From Paenibacillus sp. N3.4 (lineage in GTDB: Bacteria > Bacillota > Bacilli > Paenibacillales > NBRC-103111): a stretch of 64,000 nucleotides of DNA. The position numbers and the translations under genes were made by a program. The DNA lies in assembly GCF_008017805.1 (NCBI RefSeq), contig NZ_VRTT01000013.1, positions 57,212-121,211 of the forward strand. Reading direction: 5' to 3'. Below, one piece after another: positions 17,046-25,560 of the stretch. Under the pieces are notes generated by a model. That model saw only the letters and a program-made list of their open reading frames with translations, was not told the DNA's origin and searched no databases. Position 1 is the first letter of the stretch, and every line of letters starts with the position of its first letter.

Positions 17046-18266
17046 TTGACGAGCAACTTTCAACTATTTACACGTAGAATTCGATCGGATTGGCACTATC
17101 AATACCGCGCGCTGCGAACAGCCGTGGATTGGATAATCGCGATTTATTTTGTGATACCTCTGCTAATCGTGGCGGGCTATCAATACTACTCTTGGTGGCA
17201 GACTCAGCCTAGCTGGTTTAGTTGGCTACCCTTGCCCTTAGTGACGATTGTCTTGTACATCTTTACATGGTTGGGGACTATTCGTTACTTTGTTGAGGAA
17301 GGCGATCAGCTTTTCTTAAGACAAAATGATCATTGGTTTAAACAACTCATGGTTTTAGGATACCGGTACTCACTTGTCCTACAAGGGGCAACTACGTTAT
17401 TTTTGCTAGCCGTTTTCCTGCCCTTACTGATTAAAACATTTTCGTTTTCGCCACTGGAAGTCCTATCTTTATATCTGCTCACTTATTTATTAAAGCTCAA
17501 TTTAGGATTAGCTCGTCAATTACTTGCCATTCATGTATATGGCATCTTCTTCTGGCTAATTCGGATAGCTGCATTTGTTGGTCTTTTCTTCCTTTATGAG
17601 GCGTCTGTTGCTCATCTAAGGGAACAAGTGATGTATAGTTGGTTGGAGATCCTGCTGCTGCTGGTTCTTTTGGTCATCCAGACACGTGTGCGGCTTCGTC
17701 AGAAGGGGGCTTTCTTCGCAGATGTAACGAGAGAAAGCCACTCACGGATGAGAATTGTTTCGATTATGCTAATCCAAGTTGTCAGAAGAAAGCCAAAACC
17801 GACTCGGAAGCATCCGGTGTTATTCCGAAGATCCCAACGTTTGTTTCGTGGTACAGGTGCGAACGTAGGTCTATCTGATTTTCTAGCTAAATCTTTTTTT
17901 AGGAACGGTACGCAATGGAAAATGACGATCCAGTTCGTTATTGTCATAAGTGCCGCCATGTTTATCATGCCAGGACCGATCAAAATTATCGTCTGGATTC
18001 TTATGGCCTGTCTGCTGGCCTATTGGAGAAAGTTGTTCTGTAAAGAGGAGCTAACAGCACCTTTTCTGCGTTTGTTTCATTTGTCCGATAAGGCGAAACT
18101 AGAGGCTCTTCAAACGACGATTCCTGTACTTGTTCTGCCGGCGCTTATTTTTATCAGCTTATGCTTGGGAATTTCATTTTTTACCTGGTGGGGACCGATT
18201 CTGATGGTGGCTGCCGCATTTCCGCTAGCCTATGGAACATCTTCTGTGTTTACTAGTTGGTATTAA
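17046..18266 (+). CDS. ecsB: EcsB-type ABC transporter permease
   Basis: The protein has ~406 residues (EcsB has 408) and is highly hydrophobic, with several membrane segments including AVDWIIAIYFVIPLLIVAGY near residue 25 and an early FTRRIRSDWHYQYRALRTAV. I prefer the TTG start at 17046, because GGGGGAG lies 6 bases upstream. ATGs overlapping the ecsA stop (17028/17031) have no RBS. It forms the membrane part of the EcsAB exporter. No ecsC homologue follows; a terminator closes the unit. Confidence 0.82.
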   Translation: MTSNFQLFTRRIRSDWHYQYRALRTAVDWIIAIYFVIPLLIVAGYQYYSWWQTQPSWFSWLPLPLVTIVLYIFTWLGTIRYFVEEGDQLFLRQNDHWFKQLMVLGYRYSLVLQGATTLFLLAVFLPLLIKTFSFSPLEVLSLYLLTYLLKLNLGLARQLLAIHVYGIFFWLIRIAAFVGLFFLYEASVAHLREQVMYSWLEILLLLVLLVIQTRVRLRQKGAFFADVTRESHSRMRIVSIMLIQVVRRKPKPTRKHPVLFRRSQRLFRGTGANVGLSDFLAKSFFRNGTQWKMTIQFVIVISAAMFIMPGPIKIIVWILMACLLAYWRKLFCKEELTAPFLRLFHLSDKAKLEALQTTIPVLVLPALIFISLCLGISFFTWWGPILMVAAAFPLAYGTSSVFTSWY

Positions 18267-18288
18267 ATTTAAAATTGTATGCCAATAT

Positions 18289-18327
18289 GACCCGTTGTAT
18301 ACATAACCTGTATACTGCGGGTCTTTT
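18289..18327 (+). terminator. Intrinsic terminator after ecsB
   Basis: The stem GACCCG..GTATAC/GTATAC..CGGGTC followed by TTTT lies between ecsB and the convergent TetR gene. Confidence 0.85.
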
Positions 18328-18343
18328 CATATCGGACATGTAG

Positions 18344-18994
18344 TTATATGCCTTTGACGAAAAGGCGGCAAATGCCAGCTGTGAACCGTTCTTTGTTGTA
18401 GCCTAAAATCTCGCGGTGATACAAGTACTGTTCAGGGCTTAAGGAAGCAATGAGCGCATTAACGGTAAGTGTAACGTCAAGTTCCTGAATTTCACCTTGA
18501 TCAATGGCTTGTTGAATTAACGTTTCCATGATGCTGCGCAAACGAACAAAAATGGGTTTTTTATGCAAAGTAAAACTATGTTTTTCAGTATGAACGGAGG
18601 TAATCACCGAAAGGATATTTGCTTTTTCATCAACAAAATCAATAATTCGCCTAATGATGTTTGCTAATTGATTTAACGCTTTTCCCTCTTCAGGGGCAGA
18701 CAGGCTTGATTCTAAAGAGTTAATAAACTGGGAAGTTGTCGTGTGCAATAAGTCCGTATAGATTTCACCTATATGAGAATAACGCCGATATAAAGTTCCT
18801 TGACCGACACCAGCCTCTTGGGCAATTTGATACATGGTGACGGTTTCAATTTGTTGTTTATTACATAAACTTTGTGCTGTGGCAAGGATACGATTGCGAT
18901 ATTCGGAGTTGCGTTCTTCTCGCCGCCCGCAAGACGGCTCCTTGCATACAGGTTGAGAAGGCATGTCATCCTTTTTGAAATTGTCAGGCTTCAA
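18344..18994 (-). CDS. TetR family repressor of the divergent exporter
   Basis: The protein has 216 residues. The TetR DNA-binding domain spans ~35-85 (ILATAQSLCNKQQIETVTMY, QIAQEAGVGQGTLYRRYSHI), followed by a ligand-binding region. The N-terminal extension contains two cysteines (CKEPSCGRREE). The start is a TTG with AAGGAGG 7 bases upstream. It is divergent from an EmrB/QacA-like drug exporter. The shared intergenic region has two perfect CGGACAATTGTCCG palindromes, one sitting in the exporter promoter, so repression of the exporter and autoregulation are strongly implied. Confidence 0.9.
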   Translation of the reverse strand: MKPDNFKKDDMPSQPVCKEPSCGRREERNSEYRNRILATAQSLCNKQQIETVTMYQIAQEAGVGQGTLYRRYSHIGEIYTDLLHTTTSQFINSLESSLSAPEEGKALNQLANIIRRIIDFVDEKANILSVITSVHTEKHSFTLHKKPIFVRLRSIMETLIQQAIDQGEIQELDVTLTVNALIASLSPEQYLYHREILGYNKERFTAGICRLFVKGI

Positions 18995-19035
18995 GCCAAA
19001 CCCTCCTTACGATCCATCATTAACAAAATAATTAT

Positions 19036-19064
19036 TTGACATTGCGGACAATTGTCCGTAATAT
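19036..19064 (+). promoter_or_regulatory. SigA-type promoter of the exporter gene
   Basis: TTGACA (19036-19041), a 17-base spacer and TAATAT (19059-19064). The first TetR palindrome lies within the spacer, so repressor binding would exclude RNA polymerase. Confidence 0.85.
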
Positions 19065-19085
19065 GAGGTTGCGGACAATTGTCCG
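19045..19085. promoter_or_regulatory. Tandem palindromic TetR operators
   Basis: Two identical perfect 14-bp palindromes CGGACAATTGTCCG lie at 19045-19058 and 19072-19085, 27 bases centre to centre. They are embedded in longer identical flanks (TTG on the left, T on the right). The first fills the promoter spacer and the second lies just downstream of the -10. Confidence 0.85.
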
Positions 19086-19134
19086 TAACTAAGTATAACA
19101 CGATAGCGTGGTTATTGTCGAAGGAGGCAAACAA

Positions 19135-20632
19135 ATGAGTCAAACAGCAAACCCTGGTAATACGGAGCCTGAGTTTAAGATTACAAGTATCTTGGTTCCG
19201 CTTATTGCTATTATATCAGGTATTTTCATGGTTATCCTCGATTCGACGGCTATGAACGTAGCTTTGTCGAGACTTGTGGTCGATTTTCAAACCGACTTGC
19301 CTACCATCGAATGGACGGTAACAGGATATATGTTAGCGACAGCAGCGGTTATTCCACTAGCAGGTTGGTTATCAGACCGGTTTGGTGCGAAGAACGTATT
19401 TTTAACCTCTGTCATATTATTCACGATTGCATCGCTGCTATGCGCGACACCAAACAGTGCAGAATGGTTAATTGTGTTTCGTATTCTTCAAGGCTTAGGC
19501 GGGGGATTCGTGATGCCTGTCGCTATGGCTTATGTATTCCGTCTTAGTCCTCCGAATAAAATCGGTCAAGTGATGGGGATGCTGGGTGTGCCTATTTTGT
19601 TAGCACCTGCTATTGGCCCGGTATTGGCGGGGTGGCTGGTAGAATATCATTCTTGGCACTGGATTTTCTTAATTAACATACCTGTAGGTATTTTCAGCTT
19701 TGCTTTTGGATTATGGAAACTGCCGAAAACGGAGCGTAAAAAGGTAGCAGGCTTTGATTTGCCGGGTATGATCTTGGGGCCGATCGCCTTCGCAGCATTA
19801 TCATATGGAATCGCGCAAGGTGCGGAGAGCTGGACTCGGAGAAAACACTCCTCGGTATTATTGTAGGGGTCGTAGCCTTGATCAGTTTCATTATTGTTGA
19901 GCTGAAGGCTCCGATTCCACTGCTTGAACTCCGTGTGTTCCGTTCGATTGATTTCTCGTTCAGCATATTCGTACAATGGGTGCTGCAGTTTTCCTTATTC
20001 GGGGCGATCTTCCTTCTCCCGCAATTTCTCCAACAAGCTCGCGGCTATGGGGCGTTTGACACCGGGATGACCCTATTCCCGCAAGCTTGGCATCCGCAGC
20101 TATGATGCCGATTGGCGGCTATTTATTTGATAAAATTGGTGTTAGATGGTTGGTCGTTGTGGGACTTAGTCTAGTTTCGGGAGCAATTTTCCAATATTCT
20201 CATGTCAGTGCAACGACAGAGGGGCACGACTTGATTTTACCTCTTATCATGGCTGGTGCTGGCATGGGGCTGATGATGATGCCGCTCAATTCGCATCTGA
20301 TCAGCAAAGCGCCGCGCGATTTGGTTAGCCGTGTGACTTCATTAACCAGTGCTATGCAGCAGGTCATCAACTCTTTCGCAGTGGCGACAATGGTAACCAT
20401 TCTATCCTCTCGCGTAACCAAATTGATTGCTGAAAATAAGCTGGTCGTTAAAGGACCTGCTGATATGCAGAAGGCAATGCTTACCGTTGCACCGGAAGCT
20501 TTCGGTTACACCTTTGGTATTATGCTTATCGTATCCATTACTGGTATTTTCCTAGGTTTGTTCTTACGTCGGGGGCAGCAGCAACCCGGAGAAGCAGTGA
20601 AAAAGGAAGCAGCCTTGGAAGGACTTCACTAA
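19135..20632 (+). CDS. DHA2-type (EmrB/QacA) multidrug MFS exporter (two frameshifts)
   Basis: Joined, the protein is ~500 residues with 14 predicted membrane segments. The first helix carries the DHA2 motif MVILDSTAMNVALSRL, followed by TVTGYMLATAAVIPLAGWLS and GWLSDRFGAK (MFS motif A). A missing base near 19831-19834 (expected GAESWDSEKTLLG) and another near 20084-20088 (expected FPQALASAAMMPIGG) break the frame into three. Protein sense continues cleanly each time. The ATG at 19135 has AAGGAGG at 7 bases. Such pumps extrude lipophilic cations, antibiotics or metabolites with proton exchange. Control by the divergent TetR protein is inferred from the operators. Confidence 0.87.
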
Positions 20633-20653
20633 GCATAAAATAGACATAACGAA

Positions 20654-20699
20654 TAAAAAGGGCAGTCGAATGGGTTAAATTCGATCTGTCCCTTTTTTT
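20654..20699 (+). terminator. Intrinsic terminator after the exporter
   Basis: The stem AAAAAGGGCAG.CGAAT/ATTCGA.CTGTCCCTTTTT ends in a long T-run. Confidence 0.88.
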
Positions 20700-20840
20700 A
20701 GTAGCCAGAAAGAATATGTCTACACTTTTACTTCGCATCTACCTTGATAAACTCACTCGTCCCTGAAGGACGACGAAGTCGTTTATCCTTGGGCTGATCC
20801 GTAATCGATAATGTGTGCATTCACTATGAATCTTCAACTC

Positions 20841-21865
20841 TTAAGAAGAGCTTAAACCAGCTAATAATCTCTTAATAACGACTACCGATTCTGCCCGGTT
20901 TGCATGTTCCTTAGGAGCAAACTCATGGTCTGTTCTACCGTTCATTAATCCTGCCTCCACTGCAAGCTCAATAACCTTTTCCGCCCAAATGCCGATTTCA
21001 CTCTTATCCTTGAATTGAATCGATGCGCTAGCCTTCATGTCTTCCACTTTGTCCCCGTTGACTGAGCCTTCGCTCTCATCAGCATCGCTGTCATTTCCTC
21101 ACGCGTAATGTTCTTTTCCGGTGCGAAATTGCTATCGGAAACTCCGTTGATAATGCCTGCCGCATAAGCCTTCTTCACGGGACTCTCATACCAGGAACCG
21201 GATGCAACGTCAGTGAACGGATTTTGTACATTGTCATCTTTCAGGTTTAATGCTTTGGAAATTAAGGTTGCAAATTGTGCTCTTGTCACATTAGTGTCTG
21301 GTGCGAAATGATCGTCATCCATACCTTCCACAATGTTTTTGCTCACCATCAGCATAATATCGGATTTAGCCCAATGGCCGGCGAGATCGCTGAAAATTTT
21401 ATTGAAGTCCGAAGATTCATTCGGTGTAAAGACTTGACTTCTTAAATTGTGATCGACGATCTTCAAAGAGGTCCATTTTACATTCGTTGAACCTACTTTT
21501 TTCGCCTTAAAGGTTATTGTGCCAATATCGAGATCACCCTTCTCGCCATCCACATTCCCGACTTTTGTATGAGCAATCGTTACTTCATTGTTCTTAACGA
21601 GCGGAGAAATGGAGAAGCCTGGGATTTTCGTATCGGCTTTGACAACTTCAAGTTTGTTTGCATCGAAGCTGAATTTCGCTTCATAGGCAAATAAGTCCTG
21701 AATATTCTGTCCCTTCAAGGTAATAGTAAATTGGCCAGTGCTCGATTCATTATCCGAAGTTGTCATGACAAATTTGGACGCATCCTCCGCAAAAGCGGGA
21801 GCTGATAATGCTAAAGACAAACAAAGGTTGCACACTAATGTAACTAGAATTGTTTTACGTTTCAT
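20841..21865 (-). CDS. Cohesin-SLH surface anchoring protein (one frameshift)
   Basis: A signal peptide (MKRKTILVTLVCNLCLSLAL, then SAPAFA|ED) leads into one cohesin domain (~25-155), with FTITLKGQNIQDLFAYEAKF and FDANKLEVV as the first strands and GDLDIGTITFKAKKVG near its end. Three SLH repeats follow: FSDLAGHWAKSDIMLMVSKN.., FTDVASGSWYESPVKKAYAA.., FKDKSEIGIWAEKVIELAVE... A single missing G in a GGGG run near 21053-21056 splits the third repeat from the rest. SLH triplets bind pyruvylated cell-wall polymer, and cohesins bind dockerins. This architecture is that of a cellulosome anchoring scaffoldin. Eight dockerin proteins are encoded nearby, so this is their likely wall receptor. The start at 21865 has AGAGG upstream. 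Which dockerin it binds is inference. Confidence 0.85.
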
Positions 21866-22154
21866 TATGATCCATCCTCTCTTATTCCAGATTATTCGTT
21901 GATTTTTGTTGCAATCGCTGTGAGGTGGCTCGCCATCAAGCGACATATTTCGAATAGGTTGTCGCGCTGAACAGCTTGTCTTCATTGTGCTCAGTTGATC
22001 TTGACAGACCTTGACAATGGTCTCGATACAATACGAATCATATGTTACATTTCGTATCTGTTGTTGTCAACCGCTTTTTACTTTAATTTTCACTCTCGTT
22101 TCTAACGGAACAAAGTTATCGATGCCTGTAAGGATACGAATAGTACAAGTGTAG

Positions 22155-22202
22155 AAAATAACGCTTACATCGTAGGTTTAGTACATATGTAAGCGCTATT
22201 TT
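22155..22202. promoter_or_regulatory. Inverted repeat with cre-like arms
   Basis: AAAATAACGCTTACAT and ATGTAAGCGCTATTTT (arms 16 bases, one mismatch, 16-base spacing) face each other. Each arm matches the CcpA cre consensus WTGNAANCGNWNNCW with about one mismatch. It could be a double cre (carbon catabolite repression) or a hairpin in the leader. Confidence 0.55.
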
Positions 22203-22206
22203 ATGT

Positions 22207-22221
22207 GATACAATTTGTATC
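22207..22221. promoter_or_regulatory. Perfect 15-bp palindrome before the sugar-binding protein gene
   Basis: GATACAATTTGTATC is exactly symmetric about its central T and lies 51 bases before the binding-protein start. A further half-site GATACAA stands at 22025-22031. It is likely an operator for a local dimeric regulator whose identity is not known. Confidence 0.6.
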
Positions 22222-22271
22222 GAGAAGAAAAAACACTCTAAAATCAAAATGAAAAGGGAGGAAGTCAAAAG

Positions 22272-23606
22272 ATGAGGAAAGTTTTACTAAGCAGTATGAT
22301 ACCGATGTTAGCCTTATCCGTTACATTAGCCGGCTGTTCTCAGAGACAAGCCGGAGCTAATCCAAGTCCAACACCGGCTGTAAGCACAACCGCACCGACT
22401 CAAGCACCTAAAAGTACGGATACAGTAAGTAGCGGAGGTGGAGAGAAAACCAAGGTTACCGTATTCCTCAATACCAACGACAAACCCGTCCAAGATGTTT
22501 ATAAACAAATTGCGGGCGATTATTCAAAAGAGAACTCGAAAATTGATGTGGATCTCCAGTTTCCGGGGTCCGAATATGAAAATATTATGAAGGTTAAAAT
22601 GGCAGCGAACGACCTGCCTGATGTATTTGATACGCATGGGTGGGCGATCATTCGCTACGGTAAATATTTGGCCGACCTGAGAGACCAGCCTTGGGTACCT
22701 AATATGACGGATACGATCAAAAACGTCGTAACAGATAAGGATGGCAAGGTATACGTCCTTGTAACGAGCGAAGCAAAGGACGGCCTGACCTACAACGCCG
22801 ATTTACTGAAAAAGTACAGTATTGAGCCTCCGAAAACGTTCGACGAATTGTTGGCAGCCTCCGAGAAGCTTAAAACGGAGAGTAAAGGTGAAGTTACTCC
22901 ATTTTTCTTCTCAGGCATTGATGACTGGATGATCGGCCAATTCTTCGATTACTTTGCCACTTCACTTTTGATTAGCCCGCAACAAAACGATGGACAGAAT
23001 TTGCTGGATAACAAATTTGACTGGAATAAATGGAGTCCGCTTCCAGAGAAATTACTCGACATGCAAAAGAAAGGGTATATCAATAAAGATGTGCTTACAG
23101 CAAAATACAGCGATCTCCCTCAGCAATTCGCGCAAGGAAAAGTGGCTTTCTCACTGTTAGGCCCATCTTTCGCAGATGAAGTTCATAAAGTTAAGCCGGA
23201 TCTTCAAATCGGTTTCATGCCCGTTCCTTCCATGGTAGCCGGTGACGCGCCGAATTTCTCTGGTGGCGAGCGCAATACGATGGGGGTTTGGAAAGACGGC
23301 AAGCATGTTGAAGATTCGAAAAAATTAATCGCTTTCTTTGCGAAACCGGAAAATATGGCGAAGATCGCCAATGCATCGAAGTTGCCTCCTGGTTTGAAAG
23401 GTGTAGAATCGAAACATGAATTTACTGAATATTACAACAAGTATGCTAGTATTCGCGTCTTCCCTTATTTCGATAGGGTTTACCTACCGAACGGCATGTG
23501 GGATGTAATGTGTAAAACGGGCACGGCTTTGCTTGCCGGAAGTGCGACACCGAAACAATATTCCGACAAGATGAAGCAAGAAGTGGATCGCTTACGCAAC
23601 AAATAA
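22272..23606 (+). CDS. Sugar ABC transporter substrate-binding lipoprotein (CUT1)
   Basis: The protein has 444 residues. A lipoprotein signal peptide ends in the lipobox LAGC (Cys ~22), followed by a Ser/Thr/Pro linker and a family-1 extracellular solute-binding domain (VTVFLNTNDKPVQDVYKQIA.. to the end). It should be anchored to the outer face of the membrane by lipid and capture an oligosaccharide for the two permeases that follow. AAAAGGGAGGAAG precedes the ATG. It is the first gene of a three-gene operon; the energising MsmX-like ATPase is absent, as is usual for CUT1 operons in Bacillales. Position beside the cohesin/dockerin genes suggests that it takes up their products. Confidence 0.9.
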   Translation: MRKVLLSSMIPMLALSVTLAGCSQRQAGANPSPTPAVSTTAPTQAPKSTDTVSSGGGEKTKVTVFLNTNDKPVQDVYKQIAGDYSKENSKIDVDLQFPGSEYENIMKVKMAANDLPDVFDTHGWAIIRYGKYLADLRDQPWVPNMTDTIKNVVTDKDGKVYVLVTSEAKDGLTYNADLLKKYSIEPPKTFDELLAASEKLKTESKGEVTPFFFSGIDDWMIGQFFDYFATSLLISPQQNDGQNLLDNKFDWNKWSPLPEKLLDMQKKGYINKDVLTAKYSDLPQQFAQGKVAFSLLGPSFADEVHKVKPDLQIGFMPVPSMVAGDAPNFSGGERNTMGVWKDGKHVEDSKKLIAFFAKPENMAKIANASKLPPGLKGVESKHEFTEYYNKYASIRVFPYFDRVYLPNGMWDVMCKTGTALLAGSATPKQYSDKMKQEVDRLRNK

Positions 23607-23610
23607 TGAG

Positions 23611-23643
23611 GGAACAAGGAGGGCCCTCCGCCCTCCTTATTCC
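23611..23643 (+). promoter_or_regulatory. Hairpin between binding protein and first permease
   Basis: AAGGAGGG-ccctccg-CCCTCCTT with outer GGAA/TTCC pairs and no T-tail. Hairpins at this place commonly protect or partly terminate the message, so that binding protein exceeds permeases. Confidence 0.7.
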
Positions 23644-23673
23644 CTAACCAACCAACCCAAGGAGGGGGCACGA

Positions 23674-24615
23674 ATGACAGAACCCCAGACAACTTCCATG
23701 CCTGTTCCTGCCGAACGGCAAATGAAAAGCGGATTCTTTCGGAAGAGTATCCGCAGTAAAAGCATCCTCAACTTGCTATATGCCCCTGCGCTGATCCTGT
23801 TCTGTATTTTTATTTTTTATCCTTTTATTAAAGGAATTGATATCTCATTTACGAACTGGGATGGCTACTCGCAGGAGTATAAACGGATTGGCCTTAGCAA
23901 TTACAAACGCATGTTTACGGACCCGGATATTATAAAAGTAATGAAGAACACGATTATTTATGGCATGGGTAGTACCATCTTTCAAAATGTGATTGGGCTG
24001 GCCTACGCTTTATTCTTAAATCAAAGCATCCGGACGAGGGGGATTGCGAGAACAGTCATTTATTTGCCTGTCATCATCAGCCCACTCATTATGGGCTATA
24101 TTTGGTACTTTTTCTTTCAATTTCAAGGCGGCGCTATCAACGACGTTCTTCTGCTATTTCAAGATCAGCCTGTTCATTTACTTGGCGATCCGAACATTAA
24201 CGTATGGATCATCACTTTTGTGAACACCTATCAATATCTTGGCATCGCAATGGTTTTGTTTCTTGCTGGTCTTCAAACGATTCCTAAGGATTATTACGAA
24301 GCCGCTACGATAGATGGCGCAGGGGCATTCGCTCGTTTCGCCCATGTCACTTGGCCGCTTCTTGCCCCTTCTTTGACGATCAGTATTGTGCTCAACCTGA
24401 TTGGTGGGCTGAAGCTGTTCGATATCATTACGGCGATGACAAACAGCGGACCTGGATACGCTTCTGCATCGCTTTCCACGCTCATGTATCAGCTTTACTT
24501 CGGACGCCAGGACGCAGGATACGCAGCTTCCATCGGGAACTTGATGTTCGTCATGATTTCTGTTGTCAGTCTCACGACGTTATTCTATTTGAGACGCAGG
24601 GAGGTTACGTCATGA
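23674..24615 (+). CDS. Sugar ABC transporter permease 1 (MalF/UgpA type)
   Basis: The protein has 313 residues and six predicted membrane segments, starting LLYAPALILFCIFIFYPFIK. The EAA cytoplasmic loop that docks the ATPase reads YEAATIDGAGAFARFAHVTW, and the adjacent PLLAPSLTISIVLNLIGGLK fits the binding-protein-dependent permease domain. AAGGAGG stands before the ATG. Its stop overlaps the start of permease 2 by four bases (ATGA), so the two are translationally coupled. Confidence 0.92.
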   Translation: MTEPQTTSMPVPAERQMKSGFFRKSIRSKSILNLLYAPALILFCIFIFYPFIKGIDISFTNWDGYSQEYKRIGLSNYKRMFTDPDIIKVMKNTIIYGMGSTIFQNVIGLAYALFLNQSIRTRGIARTVIYLPVIISPLIMGYIWYFFFQFQGGAINDVLLLFQDQPVHLLGDPNINVWIITFVNTYQYLGIAMVLFLAGLQTIPKDYYEAATIDGAGAFARFAHVTWPLLAPSLTISIVLNLIGGLKLFDIITAMTNSGPGYASASLSTLMYQLYFGRQDAGYAASIGNLMFVMISVVSLTTLFYLRRREVTS

Positions 24616-25426
24616 GAGGAAAGCAAAAGTTGAAAAACTTTTTCTCCCTGCTGATTTCTTTGATTCACATCTTACCGTTCTATATTCTGCTTACGACTTC
24701 TTTTAAGGCTTCAGACGATATTAGCTCGAAATGGATCATGCCAGGTTACTTATTTTGGGATAATTTCAAAAACGCGTGGCGGGAAGCGAATCTAAGCAGT
24801 GCGTTCATTAATAATGCATTCGTAACCAGCTTTGCGGTAGTTATCCTCATCATTCTTGGATCCATCGCTGCCTATCCCTTGGCACGCAATCGGAGTACAT
24901 GGAACAAATTCATTTACATGCTTTTCATTTCCGCTTTGATCGTACCGCCACTCACTATTCTTGTTCCGCTATACAAGTTTATGGTCGATATTGGTGGAAT
25001 GAATCACTTCTGGGGGATTATACTGCTGCATGTCACTTTTTACCTGCCGATTACCATTTTCTGTATACCGGCTTTATAGGGACGATTCCAAGAGAGCTTG
25101 ACGAAGCGGCTATGATCGATGGGGCCGGGCGTTTCGAATTATTCTATAAGGTTATTTTACCGCTTTTGAAGCCTATTACGGCCACTGTAATCATTTTAGC
25201 CGGAGTGCAAATTTGGAATGATTACCAGTTTTCCGTTTTCTTTCTGCAAAAACCAGCAACGCGTACGATCACTGTGGCACTTTCCAGCTTCTTCGGACAA
25301 TATAATAACAATATTGGTTGGGTTGCGGCCGGTTCATTAATGGGAGCGCTTCCTATTGCAGCCGTATATTTGTTCCTGCAAAAATATTTTATACATGGAC
25401 TTTCTTCCGGGGCGGTTAAAGGTTGA
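24612..25426 (+). CDS. Sugar ABC transporter permease 2 (MalG/UgpE type, one frameshift)
   Basis: The joined protein is ~272 residues and carries the expected six membrane segments. A single T is missing in the run at 25056-25061 (expected ITIFLYTGFIGTIPREL). The sense resumes with the EAA loop ELDEAAMIDGAGRFELFYKV and ends HGLSSGAVKG, a C-terminus typical of UgpE/MalG proteins. The start ATG overlaps the previous stop. The intact motifs on both sides favour sequencing error. A terminator follows. Confidence 0.88.
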
Positions 25427-25480
25427 CATTGCCTCATGATACAAGCTGCAAAACGCCGATTGACAAAAATTAATGACAAC

Positions 25481-25515
25481 AGACTGACTCCTATTCTAGG
25501 AAGGACAGTCTTTTT
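25481..25515 (+). terminator. Intrinsic terminator of the sugar ABC operon
   Basis: AGACTG.CTCCT-attct-AGGAAGGA.CAGTCT followed by TTTT stands between permease 2 and the response-regulator gene, so the latter probably has its own promoter. Confidence 0.78.
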
Positions 25516-25560
25516 CACTGAGATATAACTTTCGCTTATATTTAAAAGGGAGTTGACAGA

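Larger units (their letters stand above)
21866..22271. promoter_or_regulatory. Divergent control region between anchor gene and sugar ABC operon
   Basis: These ~406 bases hold three symmetric elements. ATACGAA(N12)TTCGTAT lies at 22032-22058, with another ATACGAA at 22134-22140. A 16-bp-arm inverted repeat with cre-like arms lies at 22155-22202, and a perfect palindrome GATACAA-T-TTGTATC at 22207-22221. No coding sequence is seen. The clustering suggests control by at least two regulators, one possibly CcpA. Confidence 0.6.

Noticed and set aside
20641..20840. Possible 30-residue frame on the minus strand after the anchor gene
   Set aside because: It lacks a clear RBS and family, and the anchor protein ends properly at its own stop, so I see no support.
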